Source: Ruminococcaceae bacterium UBA6434
GTDB lineage: Bacteria > Bacillota > Clostridia > Oscillospirales > Acutalibacteraceae
Direction: 5' to 3'
Assembly: GCA_002437245.1 (NCBI GenBank)
Contig: DJOQ01000004.1
Coordinates: 24,614 to 52,369 of the forward strand
DNA length: 27,756 bases
Shown here: positions 14,525 through 22,824 of the stretch, in pieces
Numbering within the stretch: the first letter of the stretch is position 1
Layout: each line of letters opens with the position of its first letter
Program-made: the position numbers and the translations under genes
The notes under the pieces: model-generated
The model's input: the letters and a program-made list of their open reading frames with translations, nothing else
The model's database searches: none
What the model was told of the DNA's origin: nothing

Positions 14525-14929
14525 TTATCGGGCGCTCCAATCAATAACTGCGGCATTGCTTTCGTCCGCCGGATCACCGGTTCCTATTTTTACGGTGCTG
14601 CCCGCCTTTTTTGTAGTAGAATCGTTCTTCTTTGTGGGCTTATCTTCTCCGTTCGGCTCGGTCTCGGCAGCCTGCTCGGAGGTTTTGGTTATAAGGTCTT
14701 CATAGAACTCAACCGAACCGTCCTTACCGGTGGTTACGGGAATAAGCTCTCCGTTTATGTTTGTTACGAATTTCTCGCCGAATTCATCGGTTGTGTATTC
14801 AATAGATGTTGTTTCTGACTGTGCGGCGGCAGTACCGTCTTTTTCCCAATTTCTCTTTTTTCCGCAGGAAATAAACACTACCGCAATCATAAGTATTAAA
14901 AGTGAAGCGGCGATAATTTTCTTGTTCAT
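14525..14929 (-). CDS. Small lipoprotein of unknown function
   Basis: The 134 residues have a positively charged start, a hydrophobic stretch (5-20) and a lipobox FISC, giving lipidation at C22. The mature part is hydrophilic and low in complexity, rich in Thr, Lys, Glu and Asp (TTKK-type stretches near 100-115), and looks mostly disordered except for a VTNINGELIPVTTGKDG segment (about 55-71). It ends ESNAAVIDWSAR, sharing NA(A)VIDW with the next gene's product. AAAGGAG lies 7 bases before the ATG. I recognise no family. Confidence 0.8.
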   Translation of the reverse strand: MNKKIIAASLLILMIAVVFISCGKKRNWEKDGTAAAQSETTSIEYTTDEFGEKFVTNINGELIPVTTGKDGSVEFYEDLITKTSEQAAETEPNGEDKPTKKNDSTTKKAGSTVKIGTGDPADESNAAVIDWSAR

Positions 14930-14960
14930 ATTTTTTCTCCTTTGCCGTTTGCTGACAATA

Positions 14961-14989
14961 ATTTTATCACAAACAGATTGTCATTGCAA
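14961..14989 (-). promoter_or_regulatory. Promoter of the lipoprotein-dockerin pair
   Basis: On the minus strand TTGCAA (14984-14989), a 17-base spacer and TAAAAT (14961-14966) form a good sigma-A promoter. A 7-bp inverted repeat TGACAAT/ATTGTCA (arms 14953-14959 and 14977-14983) brackets the -10 and could be an operator. Confidence 0.65.
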
Positions 14990-15020
14990 CACAGTCGGCA
15001 ATAAACATACAGCGCGTTAG

Positions 15021-17396
15021 TTATTTTAATTCGGCTATGGTGACGCCCTCTTCACCCTCGCCGTATACGCCGGTTCTGTACGATTTTATGTTCGGATGGT
15101 CTTTCAGGTGCTGCTGTATGGCTCTTCTGAGCGTACCCGTTCCCTTGCCGTGAATTATGGTAAGCTCATTAAGACCGGAGCGAAGCACTCCGTCAATAAA
15201 CATATCAAGGTCGGCTATGGCTTCTTCAACCGATTCGCCGCGCAAATCCACGCTTGATTTTCCGCTTGGCAAGGATTTCTCCTTTACAGAGCGGTAAAGG
15301 CTTTGCTGTTTCGGCTTTTTCTTGGCGGATAAGAGACGAAGGTCGGCAATTTTGACTTTCATCTTCATAATCCCGACTTTAACTTCGGCGTTCCCGCTTT
15401 TGTCAAGTGATATAACTTCACCCTCGGTGCCGAGCGTTTTAACAAACACATTGTCGCCCTGCTTTAAAGGTCTCGGCAAAACATAATCGCCGTCATCGCC
15501 GTCGAAGTCGTTTTTCTCGTAAGTCATATCGTCTATTGTATTGAGATGCTGCTTTAAAGCCGCTTTTGCCTTACGCGCCATTTCGGAGGCGTTTTTCTCT
15601 TTTGACTGCTCGCGTTTCAGGCGGTCAATTTCCATCATAAGCGACGCCGCGGCACGTTTTGCATTTTCGAGTATACGTTTTGCCTCGTTCTGCGCCATAA
15701 GGACTTCTTTTTCGCCCTTTTGCTTTGCCAAAGACAGCTCGCTCTCGGCTTTTCGTTTTATCTCGTCTATCTCGTCCTGCATCTCGGCGGTTTTTTCTTT
15801 TTCTTTTTCCATTTCGAGACGCGTTTTCTGAAGCGTGTCAACGACATCTTCAAATCGGGTATTTTCCTCCGATATCAGCTTAGTCGCCTCGTCTATCACT
15901 TCATCCGACAAGCCGAGCTTTTTGGATATTGCAAACGCATTTGAGCGCCCGGGTATACCGGTTATCAGTTTATAGGTAGGCTTCAAGGTATCTACCGAAA
16001 ACTCGCAGGACGCATTTTCGACTCTGTTCGTGCGAAGCGCATACTCTTTCAGCTCGGAATAATGGGTTGTCGCCGCTATTTTGGCACCCTTTCGGCGGAG
16101 ATCCTCAAGCACCGCAACAGCCAGAGCTGCGCCCTCTACGGGGTCGGTGCCTGCGCCCAGCTCATCAATCAAGACAAGTGAATTTTCGTCGGTATGATTG
16201 CTGATATATACAATTGCGGTCATATGTGCCGAAAAAGTGGAAAGCGACTGCTCAATGCTCTGCTCTTCGCCTATGTCGGCAAATACGTTTTTAAACACGG
16301 CTATGCTGCTGTTGTCGTTTGCCGGTATAAAAAGTCCGCACTCCGCCATCAGAGTTAACAGACCTATGGTCTTTATCGACACGGTTTTGCCGCCCGTATT
16401 GGGACCCGTTATGACAAGCGAATCATATTTATCGCCGAGCGACACGTCAATGGGCACGGCTTTTTTGGGGTCAAGCAACGGATGACGCGCTTTTTTCAGC
16501 TCAATAACGCCGCGCGAATTTATTATCGGCATTGTGGCTTTCATCTTATATGCAAGTTGAGCCTTTGAGAAAATCAGGTTCAGCTCCGCCGCGGCTTCGC
16601 AGCTCATTTTTATTGTATCCGCAAAGCTTCCTGCCTCCTCAGACAGCTCGGCAAGTATTTTTTCTATCTCATCACGCTCGCGGCTTTCAAGCACCTTTAT
16701 CTGATTGTTCGCCTCGATTACAGCCGCCGGCTCTATAAAGACCGTAGCTCCGCTGCCCGATGTATCGTGAACCATACCGGAAACCTCGCTTCGGTGCTCG
16801 GCTTTTACGGGAACTACAAATCTGCCGTTTCGCTGTGTGACTATGGCGTCCTGCAAGCTTGATTTGTATCTCGGGGAATGTATCATACTGTCAAGCTTGT
16901 CGCGTATTTTTGACTCTTCAAGCCTTTTGTGCCTGCGTATATCCTTGAGCGTGGGCGAAGCATTGTCCGACATCTCGGTATCGGACAAAACAGCATTGTT
17001 TATTTTATCCTCAAGATATTTGTTTGTATAAAGCGAATTAAAAAGGTCGTCAATTGCGGTATCCATACCGGCACTTTTTGAACGCCATTCGGTTATGCCG
17101 CGTATTACGCGCAAATCACATGAAATATCCAAAAGCTCGCGCATAGACAGCGTACCGCCCGACGACGCACGGCTCAACTGATTATTGACGTTTATAAGCC
17201 CGCCGAACGAGGGCGCGCCGAATTTGGCTATGAGTATATGAGCCGCCTCCGTTTCGGAAAGCCGCTTTTGCACCTCGAAAAAATCGCCACTCGGCTGCAG
17301 CGACAACGCCGCAAGCCTTGCCTCCTCGCAGGATGTCATTTCCGAAAGAGAAGAAAGTATTTTCGGAAGTTCAAGAGATACGTGGTTTTTATCCAT
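15021..17396 (-). CDS. mutS2: Endonuclease MutS2
   Basis: MutS2 is a MutS-like ATPase with a C-terminal Smr nuclease domain. It limits homologous recombination or rescues collided ribosomes, depending on the species (family knowledge). The 791 residues match the family. Visible are the core/clamp region (1-320), Walker A GPNTGGKT (331-338), Walker B SLVLIDELGAG (406-415), ATTHYSELK, a charged coiled coil (about 515-625), and the Smr domain VDLRGESVEEA to the end (about 712-791) with HGKGTGTLR. Its ATG is 2 bases past the recO stop, with AAAGGA inside recO, so it joins that operon. Confidence 0.96.
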   Translation of the reverse strand: MDKNHVSLELPKILSSLSEMTSCEEARLAALSLQPSGDFFEVQKRLSETEAAHILIAKFGAPSFGGLINVNNQLSRASSGGTLSMRELLDISCDLRVIRGITEWRSKSAGMDTAIDDLFNSLYTNKYLEDKINNAVLSDTEMSDNASPTLKDIRRHKRLEESKIRDKLDSMIHSPRYKSSLQDAIVTQRNGRFVVPVKAEHRSEVSGMVHDTSGSGATVFIEPAAVIEANNQIKVLESRERDEIEKILAELSEEAGSFADTIKMSCEAAAELNLIFSKAQLAYKMKATMPIINSRGVIELKKARHPLLDPKKAVPIDVSLGDKYDSLVITGPNTGGKTVSIKTIGLLTLMAECGLFIPANDNSSIAVFKNVFADIGEEQSIEQSLSTFSAHMTAIVYISNHTDENSLVLIDELGAGTDPVEGAALAVAVLEDLRRKGAKIAATTHYSELKEYALRTNRVENASCEFSVDTLKPTYKLITGIPGRSNAFAISKKLGLSDEVIDEATKLISEENTRFEDVVDTLQKTRLEMEKEKEKTAEMQDEIDEIKRKAESELSLAKQKGEKEVLMAQNEAKRILENAKRAAASLMMEIDRLKREQSKEKNASEMARKAKAALKQHLNTIDDMTYEKNDFDGDDGDYVLPRPLKQGDNVFVKTLGTEGEVISLDKSGNAEVKVGIMKMKVKIADLRLLSAKKKPKQQSLYRSVKEKSLPSGKSSVDLRGESVEEAIADLDMFIDGVLRSGLNELTIIHGKGTGTLRRAIQQHLKDHPNIKSYRTGVYGEGEEGVTIAELK

Positions 17397-17398
17397 AA

Positions 17399-18139
17399 TT
17401 AGTCCTTTACAGAATAATAAAAGTCAAGTGTTTTAAACGGTCTGTCTACCTTTGAAGCAAGGTATTTCTCGGTAATATAGCTGAGATCCTCGCTCGCCTC
17501 CGGCGACAGCTTAAAATTGTACAATATATCTATCTTGGCAAAAATTATATGCCGCATGGCGCTGACGACGCCTATCTCAAGCGGAAAAAGAGCAGTCTCG
17601 TCGGCACAGTTGTCGCAGTAAAGCAGACCTCTTTCCATATCGAAGTACATTATCGGCGTTTCAAAGGCGCCGCACTTTTCACAGGCTATAAGGTTCGGCA
17701 TATATCCCGCAAGAGAAACGAGCCTTAATTCGGTTATTGCCTTTAACAAAAGCGGCGGTCTTTTTCCGTTCGCCAAAAAATACAATGAATTCAGCACTAT
17801 GCGTAAAAAATCAGTTGCATCGTCTTCTTTCGGCGACAGTTCAAAGGCTATATCGCAAAAATACTGTGCAAGCGACAGTTTTTCGATGTCGTTGCGCAAT
17901 CCGAAAAAGCTCTCTATGCTCTCGGCTTCATCTATTATGTAGCTGTCCTTTGTCTTATAAAAAGACAGTTTGGAATAGCACAAAAGCCCCGTTGCCGACT
18001 GCTTTTTGCTGTTCAGCTTTTTGGCGCCGCGCACAAAGGCGCGTATTACTCCGAGGCTGTCGGTCAGCACCGTTACAAGCTTGTCATTTTCGCCTATATT
18101 CTGTTCTTTCAGTATAAGTCCCTTTGCGTTCACGCCCAT
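17399..18139 (-). CDS. recO: DNA repair protein RecO
   Basis: RecO loads RecA with RecR and anneals single-stranded DNA coated by SSB. It is 246 residues with an N-terminal OB-fold (about 1-80, GLILKEQNIGENDKLVTVLT) and a helical part. A zinc finger is formed by C153, C156, C175 and C178 (CEKC and CDNC). AAGGG precedes the ATG. Its first 56 bases overlap yqzL in another frame, and it is followed at once by mutS2. Confidence 0.95.
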   Translation of the reverse strand: MGVNAKGLILKEQNIGENDKLVTVLTDSLGVIRAFVRGAKKLNSKKQSATGLLCYSKLSFYKTKDSYIIDEAESIESFFGLRNDIEKLSLAQYFCDIAFELSPKEDDATDFLRIVLNSLYFLANGKRPPLLLKAITELRLVSLAGYMPNLIACEKCGAFETPIMYFDMERGLLYCDNCADETALFPLEIGVVSAMRHIIFAKIDILYNFKLSPEASEDLSYITEKYLASKVDRPFKTLDFYYSVKD

Positions 18140-18254
18140 CGCGTTTACCCTTTTCGACTGTACAGCCGACGTTGTTTTGCCCGTTGCGGTACAAAAGATA
18201 ATCCTCTATTTTGCCGCTCTTTGCAAACATATCCCAGTAAATACCGTTATTCAT
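18084..18254 (-). CDS. yqzL: YqzL-like small protein between era and recO
   Basis: A 56-codon frame reads MNNGIYWDMFAKSGKIEDYL at its start, continues LYRNG, and ends TEYRRK before TGA at 18084-18086. The WDMF-x-xSG-xI-x-YLLY pattern and the position between era and recO match the small YqzL family of Bacillus and Clostridia, whose function is unknown. The C-terminal third is highly basic. GGCGGTG lies 5 bases before the ATG. It overlaps the recO start by 56 bases in a different frame, so recO translation is probably coupled to it. The overlapping tail has a composition forced by recO and may not be functional. Confidence 0.8.
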   Translation of the reverse strand: MNNGIYWDMFAKSGKIEDYLLYRNGQNNVGCTVEKGKRDGRERKGTYTERTEYRRK

Positions 18255-18317
18255 AAAAACACCGCCTCGGGAAAACTTACATATTTAAATTTTCCGTATG
18301 CGGCGGTATTATAACTG

Positions 18318-19217
18318 TCAATCAAGACCAAAATTGTGTATAAGACCCTCTCTGTTTCGCCAGTCCTCTTTGACCTTGACCCAACATCTGAGATTAACTT
18401 TTATGCCGAAGAATTTTTCCATATCTTCACGGGCATATGTTGATATTTTTTTCAGCATATTTCCGCCCTTGCCGATAATTATACCCTTGTGAGACTCACG
18501 CTCGCAGTAAATGGTGGCTTCAACGTCCATAATGTCGCCAGTTTCGCGCTCACGCATAAGCTCTATTGCGACTGCCACACCGTGCGGAATTTCCTTATCA
18601 AGCAGACGAAGCATTTTTTCGCGTATCATTTCTGCCGCAAGAACTCTCTCCGGCTGATCGGTCAGCGTATCGTCGGGAAAAAAATGAGGACTTTTTTCGG
18701 CGTGCCTTTTAAGCTCCGAAAGCAAAACGTCCATACCCTCGCCCGTTTTAGCGCTTACGGGGACAACCGCTTCAAAATCGTACTGTGCCGAAAGCGACGC
18801 AATTTTTGTGATAAGCTCTTCTTTTCGGCTTATCATATCTATTTTATTGATTGCGGCAATAACCGGCATTTTGGCAGAGCGGAATTTTTTTATAAGTTCC
18901 GTTTCCGCGGCGTTAAGCTCTTTATCGGTCGCATCGACGACAAAGAGGCACTCTTCGACGCCCGAAATACTGTCGTTTACCGCCTCGACCATATATTCGC
19001 CGAGCTTGTCTTTGGGCTTAAAAAATCCCGGAGTATCGGTAAAAACGAGCTGCACGTTGTCGTCGGTTGTCAAGACACCCATTATTTTTGTACGGGTGGT
19101 TTGAGGTTTGCCCGATACTATGGCTATTTTACTGCCTATAAGGCGGTTGAGTATCGAAGATTTACCGACGTTTGCCTTGCCGACTATGGCTGCAAAAGCT
19201 GATTTTGATTCGTTCAT
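18318..19217 (-). CDS. era: GTPase Era
   Basis: Era binds the 3' end of 16S rRNA and checks 30S maturation. It is 299 residues. GTPase motifs are G1 GKANVGKS (13-20; GRPNVGKS is commoner), the QTTR switch (39-42), G3 DTPG (61-64) and G4 NKID (124-127). The C-terminal KH domain has ESHKGIIIGKGGNMLKKI. Its ATG overlaps the dgkA stop by 4 bases. A cdd (cytidine deaminase) gene, often between dgkA and era, is absent. Confidence 0.97.
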   Translation of the reverse strand: MNESKSAFAAIVGKANVGKSSILNRLIGSKIAIVSGKPQTTRTKIMGVLTTDDNVQLVFTDTPGFFKPKDKLGEYMVEAVNDSISGVEECLFVVDATDKELNAAETELIKKFRSAKMPVIAAINKIDMISRKEELITKIASLSAQYDFEAVVPVSAKTGEGMDVLLSELKRHAEKSPHFFPDDTLTDQPERVLAAEMIREKMLRLLDKEIPHGVAVAIELMRERETGDIMDVEATIYCERESHKGIIIGKGGNMLKKISTYAREDMEKFFGIKVNLRCWVKVKEDWRNREGLIHNFGLD

Positions 19218-19717
19218 TTTTTCTCCTTATCCGCTCTGTCGGAAGATTTTTTCTTCATTTGCGGAAAACCTTTGAATATAAACGCAAAAGCGACAGCAAG
19301 GCTCAAAAGGAACAGCACGAAATAAAGTATATGCCCTTTAAAATAGCCGTAGAGCCCCAAAAAAGCCTCCGGCTGCCACATTATCATAATTCCCGTTAGA
19401 ACAGCAAATATTGCCGATACCAAAACGGCTCCGGCCGCGGTATCCTTTGCGGCTTTGCCGTTATCCGTCCATTCGGTGCTTGCCAAATCGACCGTTCTTT
19501 CAACGGCGGTATTGACAAGCTCCAATGACACAACAAGTGCGTTTGCAAGGAATATTATCGCAAACTGCGTTCTTGTGATTTTAAAAAAGTCGGTTATCAG
19601 CAAAAAAGAATACATATATATCATACAGACAAAATGTATTCTCATATTGCGCTCGTGTTTAAGTGCGTAAAATACTCCGCGGAAAGCATAGCCGAAGCTT
19701 TTTAAAAGCCCGCGCAT
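19214..19717 (-). CDS. dgkA: Undecaprenol/diacylglycerol kinase with extra C-terminal membrane segment
   Basis: This integral membrane kinase of the DgkA fold phosphorylates undecaprenol or diacylglycerol. Signature residues are in ALVVSLELVNTAVERTVDL (about 60-78) and AKDTAAGAVL (about 89-98). At 167 residues it is longer than the ~125-residue Bacillus form. After the usual three membrane segments there is a fourth hydrophobic stretch (about 130-150) and a highly charged KKKSSDRADKEKK tail. It overlaps ybeY by 1 base (TGATG) and era by 4. Confidence 0.93.
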   Translation of the reverse strand: MRGLLKSFGYAFRGVFYALKHERNMRIHFVCMIYMYSFLLITDFFKITRTQFAIIFLANALVVSLELVNTAVERTVDLASTEWTDNGKAAKDTAAGAVLVSAIFAVLTGIMIMWQPEAFLGLYGYFKGHILYFVLFLLSLAVAFAFIFKGFPQMKKKSSDRADKEKK

Positions 19718-20235
19718 CAGATTTTATCCTCACTCTGGTCTATATAATAGCTGCCGTTGCGTTTAAGACCGAGCTGTGTTAAAACAGTCTCCTCTTTTTC
19801 GCGCATATGTACCGCTTCAAGTCCGCCGTTTACATGGTCGTAGCCGAGAAGGTGCAGAAGCGAATGAACAGTCAGAAATGCAATTTCTCTCTGAAGAGAG
19901 TGACCGTATTCCTCAGCCTGAGCTACTGCGTGCTCAATTGATATTACTATATCGCCGAGCATTTTCGCACCGGTGTCGCGGTTTATATCGTAAACGCCGT
20001 TTTCACCGAGCGGAAAAGACAAAACGTCTGTTGACGCGTCGATATTGCGGTGTTTTTTATTGAGCTCTCTTATCTCGGCGTCGTCCACAAAAGATACGCT
20101 GATTTCGGCAGAGCCTTCGAATTTTTCCATTGCGAGCACCGCATTGCAGCAGCGACGGACGAGCATACGCACACCCGTGGGTATTTTTACCGCTTTCTGT
20201 TTGTTTGAGATGATTACCTTAATTTTGTCTGTCAT
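19717..20235 (-). CDS. ybeY: Endoribonuclease YbeY
   Basis: YbeY is a zinc-dependent endoribonuclease that matures 16S rRNA and helps ribosome quality control. It is 172 residues. The metal motif is HSLLHLLGYDH, with H124, H128 and H134 as ligands; the first position of the classic HGxLHLxGYDH has Ser for Gly. DVLSFPLG (70-77) and KMLGDIVIS (91-99) are also typical. Its start overlaps the phoH stop by 4 bases. Confidence 0.95.
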   Translation of the reverse strand: MTDKIKVIISNKQKAVKIPTGVRMLVRRCCNAVLAMEKFEGSAEISVSFVDDAEIRELNKKHRNIDASTDVLSFPLGENGVYDINRDTGAKMLGDIVISIEHAVAQAEEYGHSLQREIAFLTVHSLLHLLGYDHVNGGLEAVHMREKEETVLTQLGLKRNGSYYIDQSEDKI

Positions 20236-21191
20236 TTTCTTTTCTCCTCATTTTTCTCATATGCTTTGATTATATCCTGTACTAACTTGTGCCTTACTAC
20301 GTCCTTTTCCGTGAACGTATTTATTGAAATATCCGGAACGTTTCTGAGTATTCTCATAGCGTCGGTAAGCCCTGACCTCTTACCGTCCGGAAGGTCTATC
20401 TGAGTAACGTCGCCGGTAACTACCATTTTTGAATTGAAACCGAGACGGGTTAAAAACATTTTCATTTGCTCGCGCGTGGTATTTTGAGCCTCGTCAAGTA
20501 TTATAAAACTGTCGTCAAGAGTTCTGCCGCGCATATAGGCGAGCGGCGCTACCTCAATAGAGCCGCGCTCCTGATAACGCGCAAACGACTCCGCTCCGAG
20601 CATATCAAAAAGCGCGTCATAAAGCGGACGCAGGTACGGGTCTACTTTTTGCTGTAAATCACCGGGCAAAAATCCGAGCTTTTCGCCTGCTTCAACCGCA
20701 GGGCGGGTTAAGATAATACGGTTTACTTCTTTTGCGCGGAAAGCCGTAACCGCCATAGCCACGGCAAGATACGTTTTGCCTGTGCCTGCGGGGCCTGCGC
20801 CTAAAACTATCGTATTTTTACGTATAGCTTCAACATATTTTTTCTGCCCCAAGGTCTTGGGCTTTACGGGTTTGCCCTTAGAGGTTATGCAGACGCAATC
20901 GCCCGATAATGACATAAGCTTGTCCTCTTCGCCGTCCTTAACGAGCGATATAACGTAACGCACGTTTTGGTCGGAAAGAGCTTCGCCCTTATTTATAAGA
21001 GCCAAAAGGCGCTCTATGGCGGTTGTGGCTTTAGCCACATTTTCCGCCTCGCCGCTTATTTTAAGATCGGAACCGCGGTTTAAAACCGTGACCGAAAACT
21101 CGTTTTCGATAAGTTTTATATTCTCGTCAAAGCTGCCGAATAAGCTTACGGCATTTTCCATACGGTCAATGCTGAGAACCTGCTCAAACAC
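20232..21191 (-). CDS. ybeZ: PhoH-like ATPase (YbeZ)
   Basis: This is a PhoH/YbeZ ATPase, often paired with YbeY in RNA processing. It is 319 residues, with an N-terminal KH-like part (about 1-75), Walker A GPAGTGKT (133-140), Walker B FIILDEAQN and VTGDVTQID. The start codon is GTG at 21191 with AAGGTGG at 7-base spacing. It lies 69 bases behind yqfD. It is listed as phoH in many Firmicutes annotations. Confidence 0.95.
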   Translation of the reverse strand: MFEQVLSIDRMENAVSLFGSFDENIKLIENEFSVTVLNRGSDLKISGEAENVAKATTAIERLLALINKGEALSDQNVRYVISLVKDGEEDKLMSLSGDCVCITSKGKPVKPKTLGQKKYVEAIRKNTIVLGAGPAGTGKTYLAVAMAVTAFRAKEVNRIILTRPAVEAGEKLGFLPGDLQQKVDPYLRPLYDALFDMLGAESFARYQERGSIEVAPLAYMRGRTLDDSFIILDEAQNTTREQMKMFLTRLGFNSKMVVTGDVTQIDLPDGKRSGLTDAMRILRNVPDISINTFTEKDVVRHKLVQDIIKAYEKNEEKRK

Positions 21192-21237
21192 TAAAAAACC
21201 ACCTTAGATAATTTTCTGTCGATATTTAATATATAGT

Positions 21238-21254
21238 ATCACAATTTTTGTGAT
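21238..21254. other. Perfect 7-bp inverted repeat between yqfD and phoH
   Basis: ATCACAA-ttt-TTGTGAT lies 6 bases after the yqfD stop. It is followed on the minus strand by an AT-rich stretch without a U-run. It may be an operator or a small RNA hairpin; it is too AT-rich for a confident terminator. Confidence 0.35.
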
Positions 21255-21260
21255 TAGTCA

Positions 21261-22421
21261 CTAATTTTTTTCAACAAAAATCTCGCTCTCCACGCCTATT
21301 TGTTTTTCACATTTGTATGTTCCGCCGATTTTCGCACCGTTTTTTCGGATATCGGAAGAAATAACCTTTGTCCCCGAAAGCTCTCTTCTGCAAAGGTCGG
21401 TATATTTTTTAGCCGACAAAAGCTCCTTGCATTTTTCGTTGTCAACGGTAAATTCCTTATTGTACTCGGTTGACCTCTCTCTTATAACCCCTATCGGCAA
21501 AATGACTTTACCGTTTGCCGCATAGCTCTCCACCGCATACATACAGTCATACTCGGGCAAAGTTCCGAGCGGTATTTTAATTTTGAAAAAGCACAGCGTA
21601 TACCTTATTTTTTCACGCGATACCGCACAAAATTCCGAATTTTCAAAATCAGACGAGATGTTTTTTTCGACTTCCGCGTAAACATTGCCTGCCGCATGAA
21701 CAAGCGTCTCGGTTTTGTCGAGATTCGTCTTTACCCCGGATATAAGAAGATCGCCTTTTAACACAGCAGACCCCGTTTTTATTTCCTCCTGCCCCGAATA
21801 CAGCTGCACCTTAGTCACTACGCCGTTTTCCGACGCCACTATATTGCACGGAGTTTCTGTATCCTCAATCTTCGGCGCCGGCACGCTTTCGCGTACTTCA
21901 ACCGACGCATTTGAGCCGTTCAGATTAACGGCGGCAAACGACAAATCTCCGTCAAATATTTTTAAGGCTTCGTCTGAGATCTCTTTTGCATTTATATCTC
22001 GGCGCTTTGCTCCCGGTCTTACACCGAGCTCGGAAAACACGCTCAGGATTTGCTCGTCTGATATGGTTTCGTTGCCGCTGACGGATACGGTCCATATCAT
22101 AGTCGATAAATACGACACGGTGATTATCGCCGCCGCCACGCCTATGACAAGGCCGATTCGCTTTCGCTGTTTGAAATTAAAAAACGGCAGGCCTGTTTTT
22201 TTGACTATTTTGGGCTTTACTCCGGAGCGCCTTACCGCCTCACGGATATTTTTATAGTCACGAAGCGTTGTTTTGGCATAAAGTTTGTCTTTTACACGTT
22301 TCACATCCCACAATCTGATGCGGTAAACGGAACATAGATTTACAAAACGCTCCGGAAAACCGCCCTCCGCGCAAAATTCGACATATCCGAAAAGAAATCT
22401 CAAAAAACGTATCAAAAACAT
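21261..22421 (-). CDS. yqfD: Sporulation protein YqfD
   Basis: This is a membrane-anchored sporulation protein of the YqfD/SpoIV-like family. From the ATG at 22421 (8 bases past the yqfC stop) it is 386 residues and starts MFLIRFLRFLFGYVEF as in homologues. A longer frame reaching 22496 lies inside yqfC and is disfavoured. There is one clear transmembrane helix (about 90-112, IGLVIGVAAAIITVSYLSTMIW), leaving a cytosolic N-terminal domain and a large outside domain. The latter includes a POTRA-like start (WTVSVSGNETISDEQIL). The ribosome binding site is poor, suggesting coupling to yqfC. In Bacillus it is controlled by sigma-E. Confidence 0.92.
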   Translation of the reverse strand: MFLIRFLRFLFGYVEFCAEGGFPERFVNLCSVYRIRLWDVKRVKDKLYAKTTLRDYKNIREAVRRSGVKPKIVKKTGLPFFNFKQRKRIGLVIGVAAAIITVSYLSTMIWTVSVSGNETISDEQILSVFSELGVRPGAKRRDINAKEISDEALKIFDGDLSFAAVNLNGSNASVEVRESVPAPKIEDTETPCNIVASENGVVTKVQLYSGQEEIKTGSAVLKGDLLISGVKTNLDKTETLVHAAGNVYAEVEKNISSDFENSEFCAVSREKIRYTLCFFKIKIPLGTLPEYDCMYAVESYAANGKVILPIGVIRERSTEYNKEFTVDNEKCKELLSAKKYTDLCRRELSGTKVISSDIRKNGAKIGGTYKCEKQIGVESEIFVEKN

Positions 22422-22429
22422 AGTATCAC

Positions 22430-22720
22430 TTATCCCGTAAATTCGATTGAAATTATACTGCCCTTTATTACCGACTGTTCGTCGGAATACGAGCAAAGCG
22501 TGAGATCGCTGCCGCGAAAGGTCACAGTGAGAGAACCTGCGCTCAATGAAATTTTGTCATCGTCATACTCGGATATGCCGAGACAACCGTCTATAACCGC
22601 CTCGCGATTTCCCTCAAACTCAATATGCGGTACAGACGGGCTCAAAATTTTAGGCATATCAAGAGCGCTTGCTATTTTTTGTTCGGGCACCTTTTTTCGT
22701 TGTTTTCTTTTTGCGGTCAA
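22430..22720 (-). CDS. yqfC: Sporulation protein YqfC
   Basis: This is a YabP/YqfC family protein of 96 residues using TTG at 22720, which sits 5 bases behind a strong GGAGGGG. An upstream in-frame ATG at 22774 has no good site and would give 114 residues, longer than the ~93-residue Bacillus protein, so I chose TTG. The conserved core PHIEFEGNREAVIDGCLGI then ISLSAGSLTVTFRGSDL is plain. It is the first gene of the leftward yqfC-yqfD-phoH run and diverges from ylbJ. Confidence 0.9.
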   Translation of the reverse strand: MTAKRKQRKKVPEQKIASALDMPKILSPSVPHIEFEGNREAVIDGCLGISEYDDDKISLSAGSLTVTFRGSDLTLCSYSDEQSVIKGSIISIEFTG

Positions 22721-22771
22721 AATTACCCCTCCGAAAAGACGTTTTATGTTTGTTTCTTGCCTTTTTAAGTT

Positions 22772-22799
22772 CATATATAAATATGCCTTTTCATATATT
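22772..22799 (+). promoter_or_regulatory. Candidate sigma-E-type promoter for ylbJ
   Basis: CATATATT (22792-22799) fits the sigma-E -10 pattern CATANNNT, with CATATAT (22772-22778) about 13 bases upstream as a possible -35. ylbJ is a sigma-E gene in Bacillus. The region is AT-rich, so chance matches are easy. The same stretch read on the minus strand also offers CATA-type matches for yqfC. Confidence 0.35.
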
Positions 22800-22824
22800 T
22801 AAATTACGGAAAAGGGTGAAAAGA

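Noticed and set aside
18489..19202. 237-codon open frame on the plus strand inside era
   Set aside because: Antisense shadow of era with no ribosome binding site or recognisable domain.
22669..22824. N-terminal extension of ylbJ by 52 codons
   Set aside because: It runs antisense through yqfC; the ATG at 22825 has a good ribosome binding site and matches family length.
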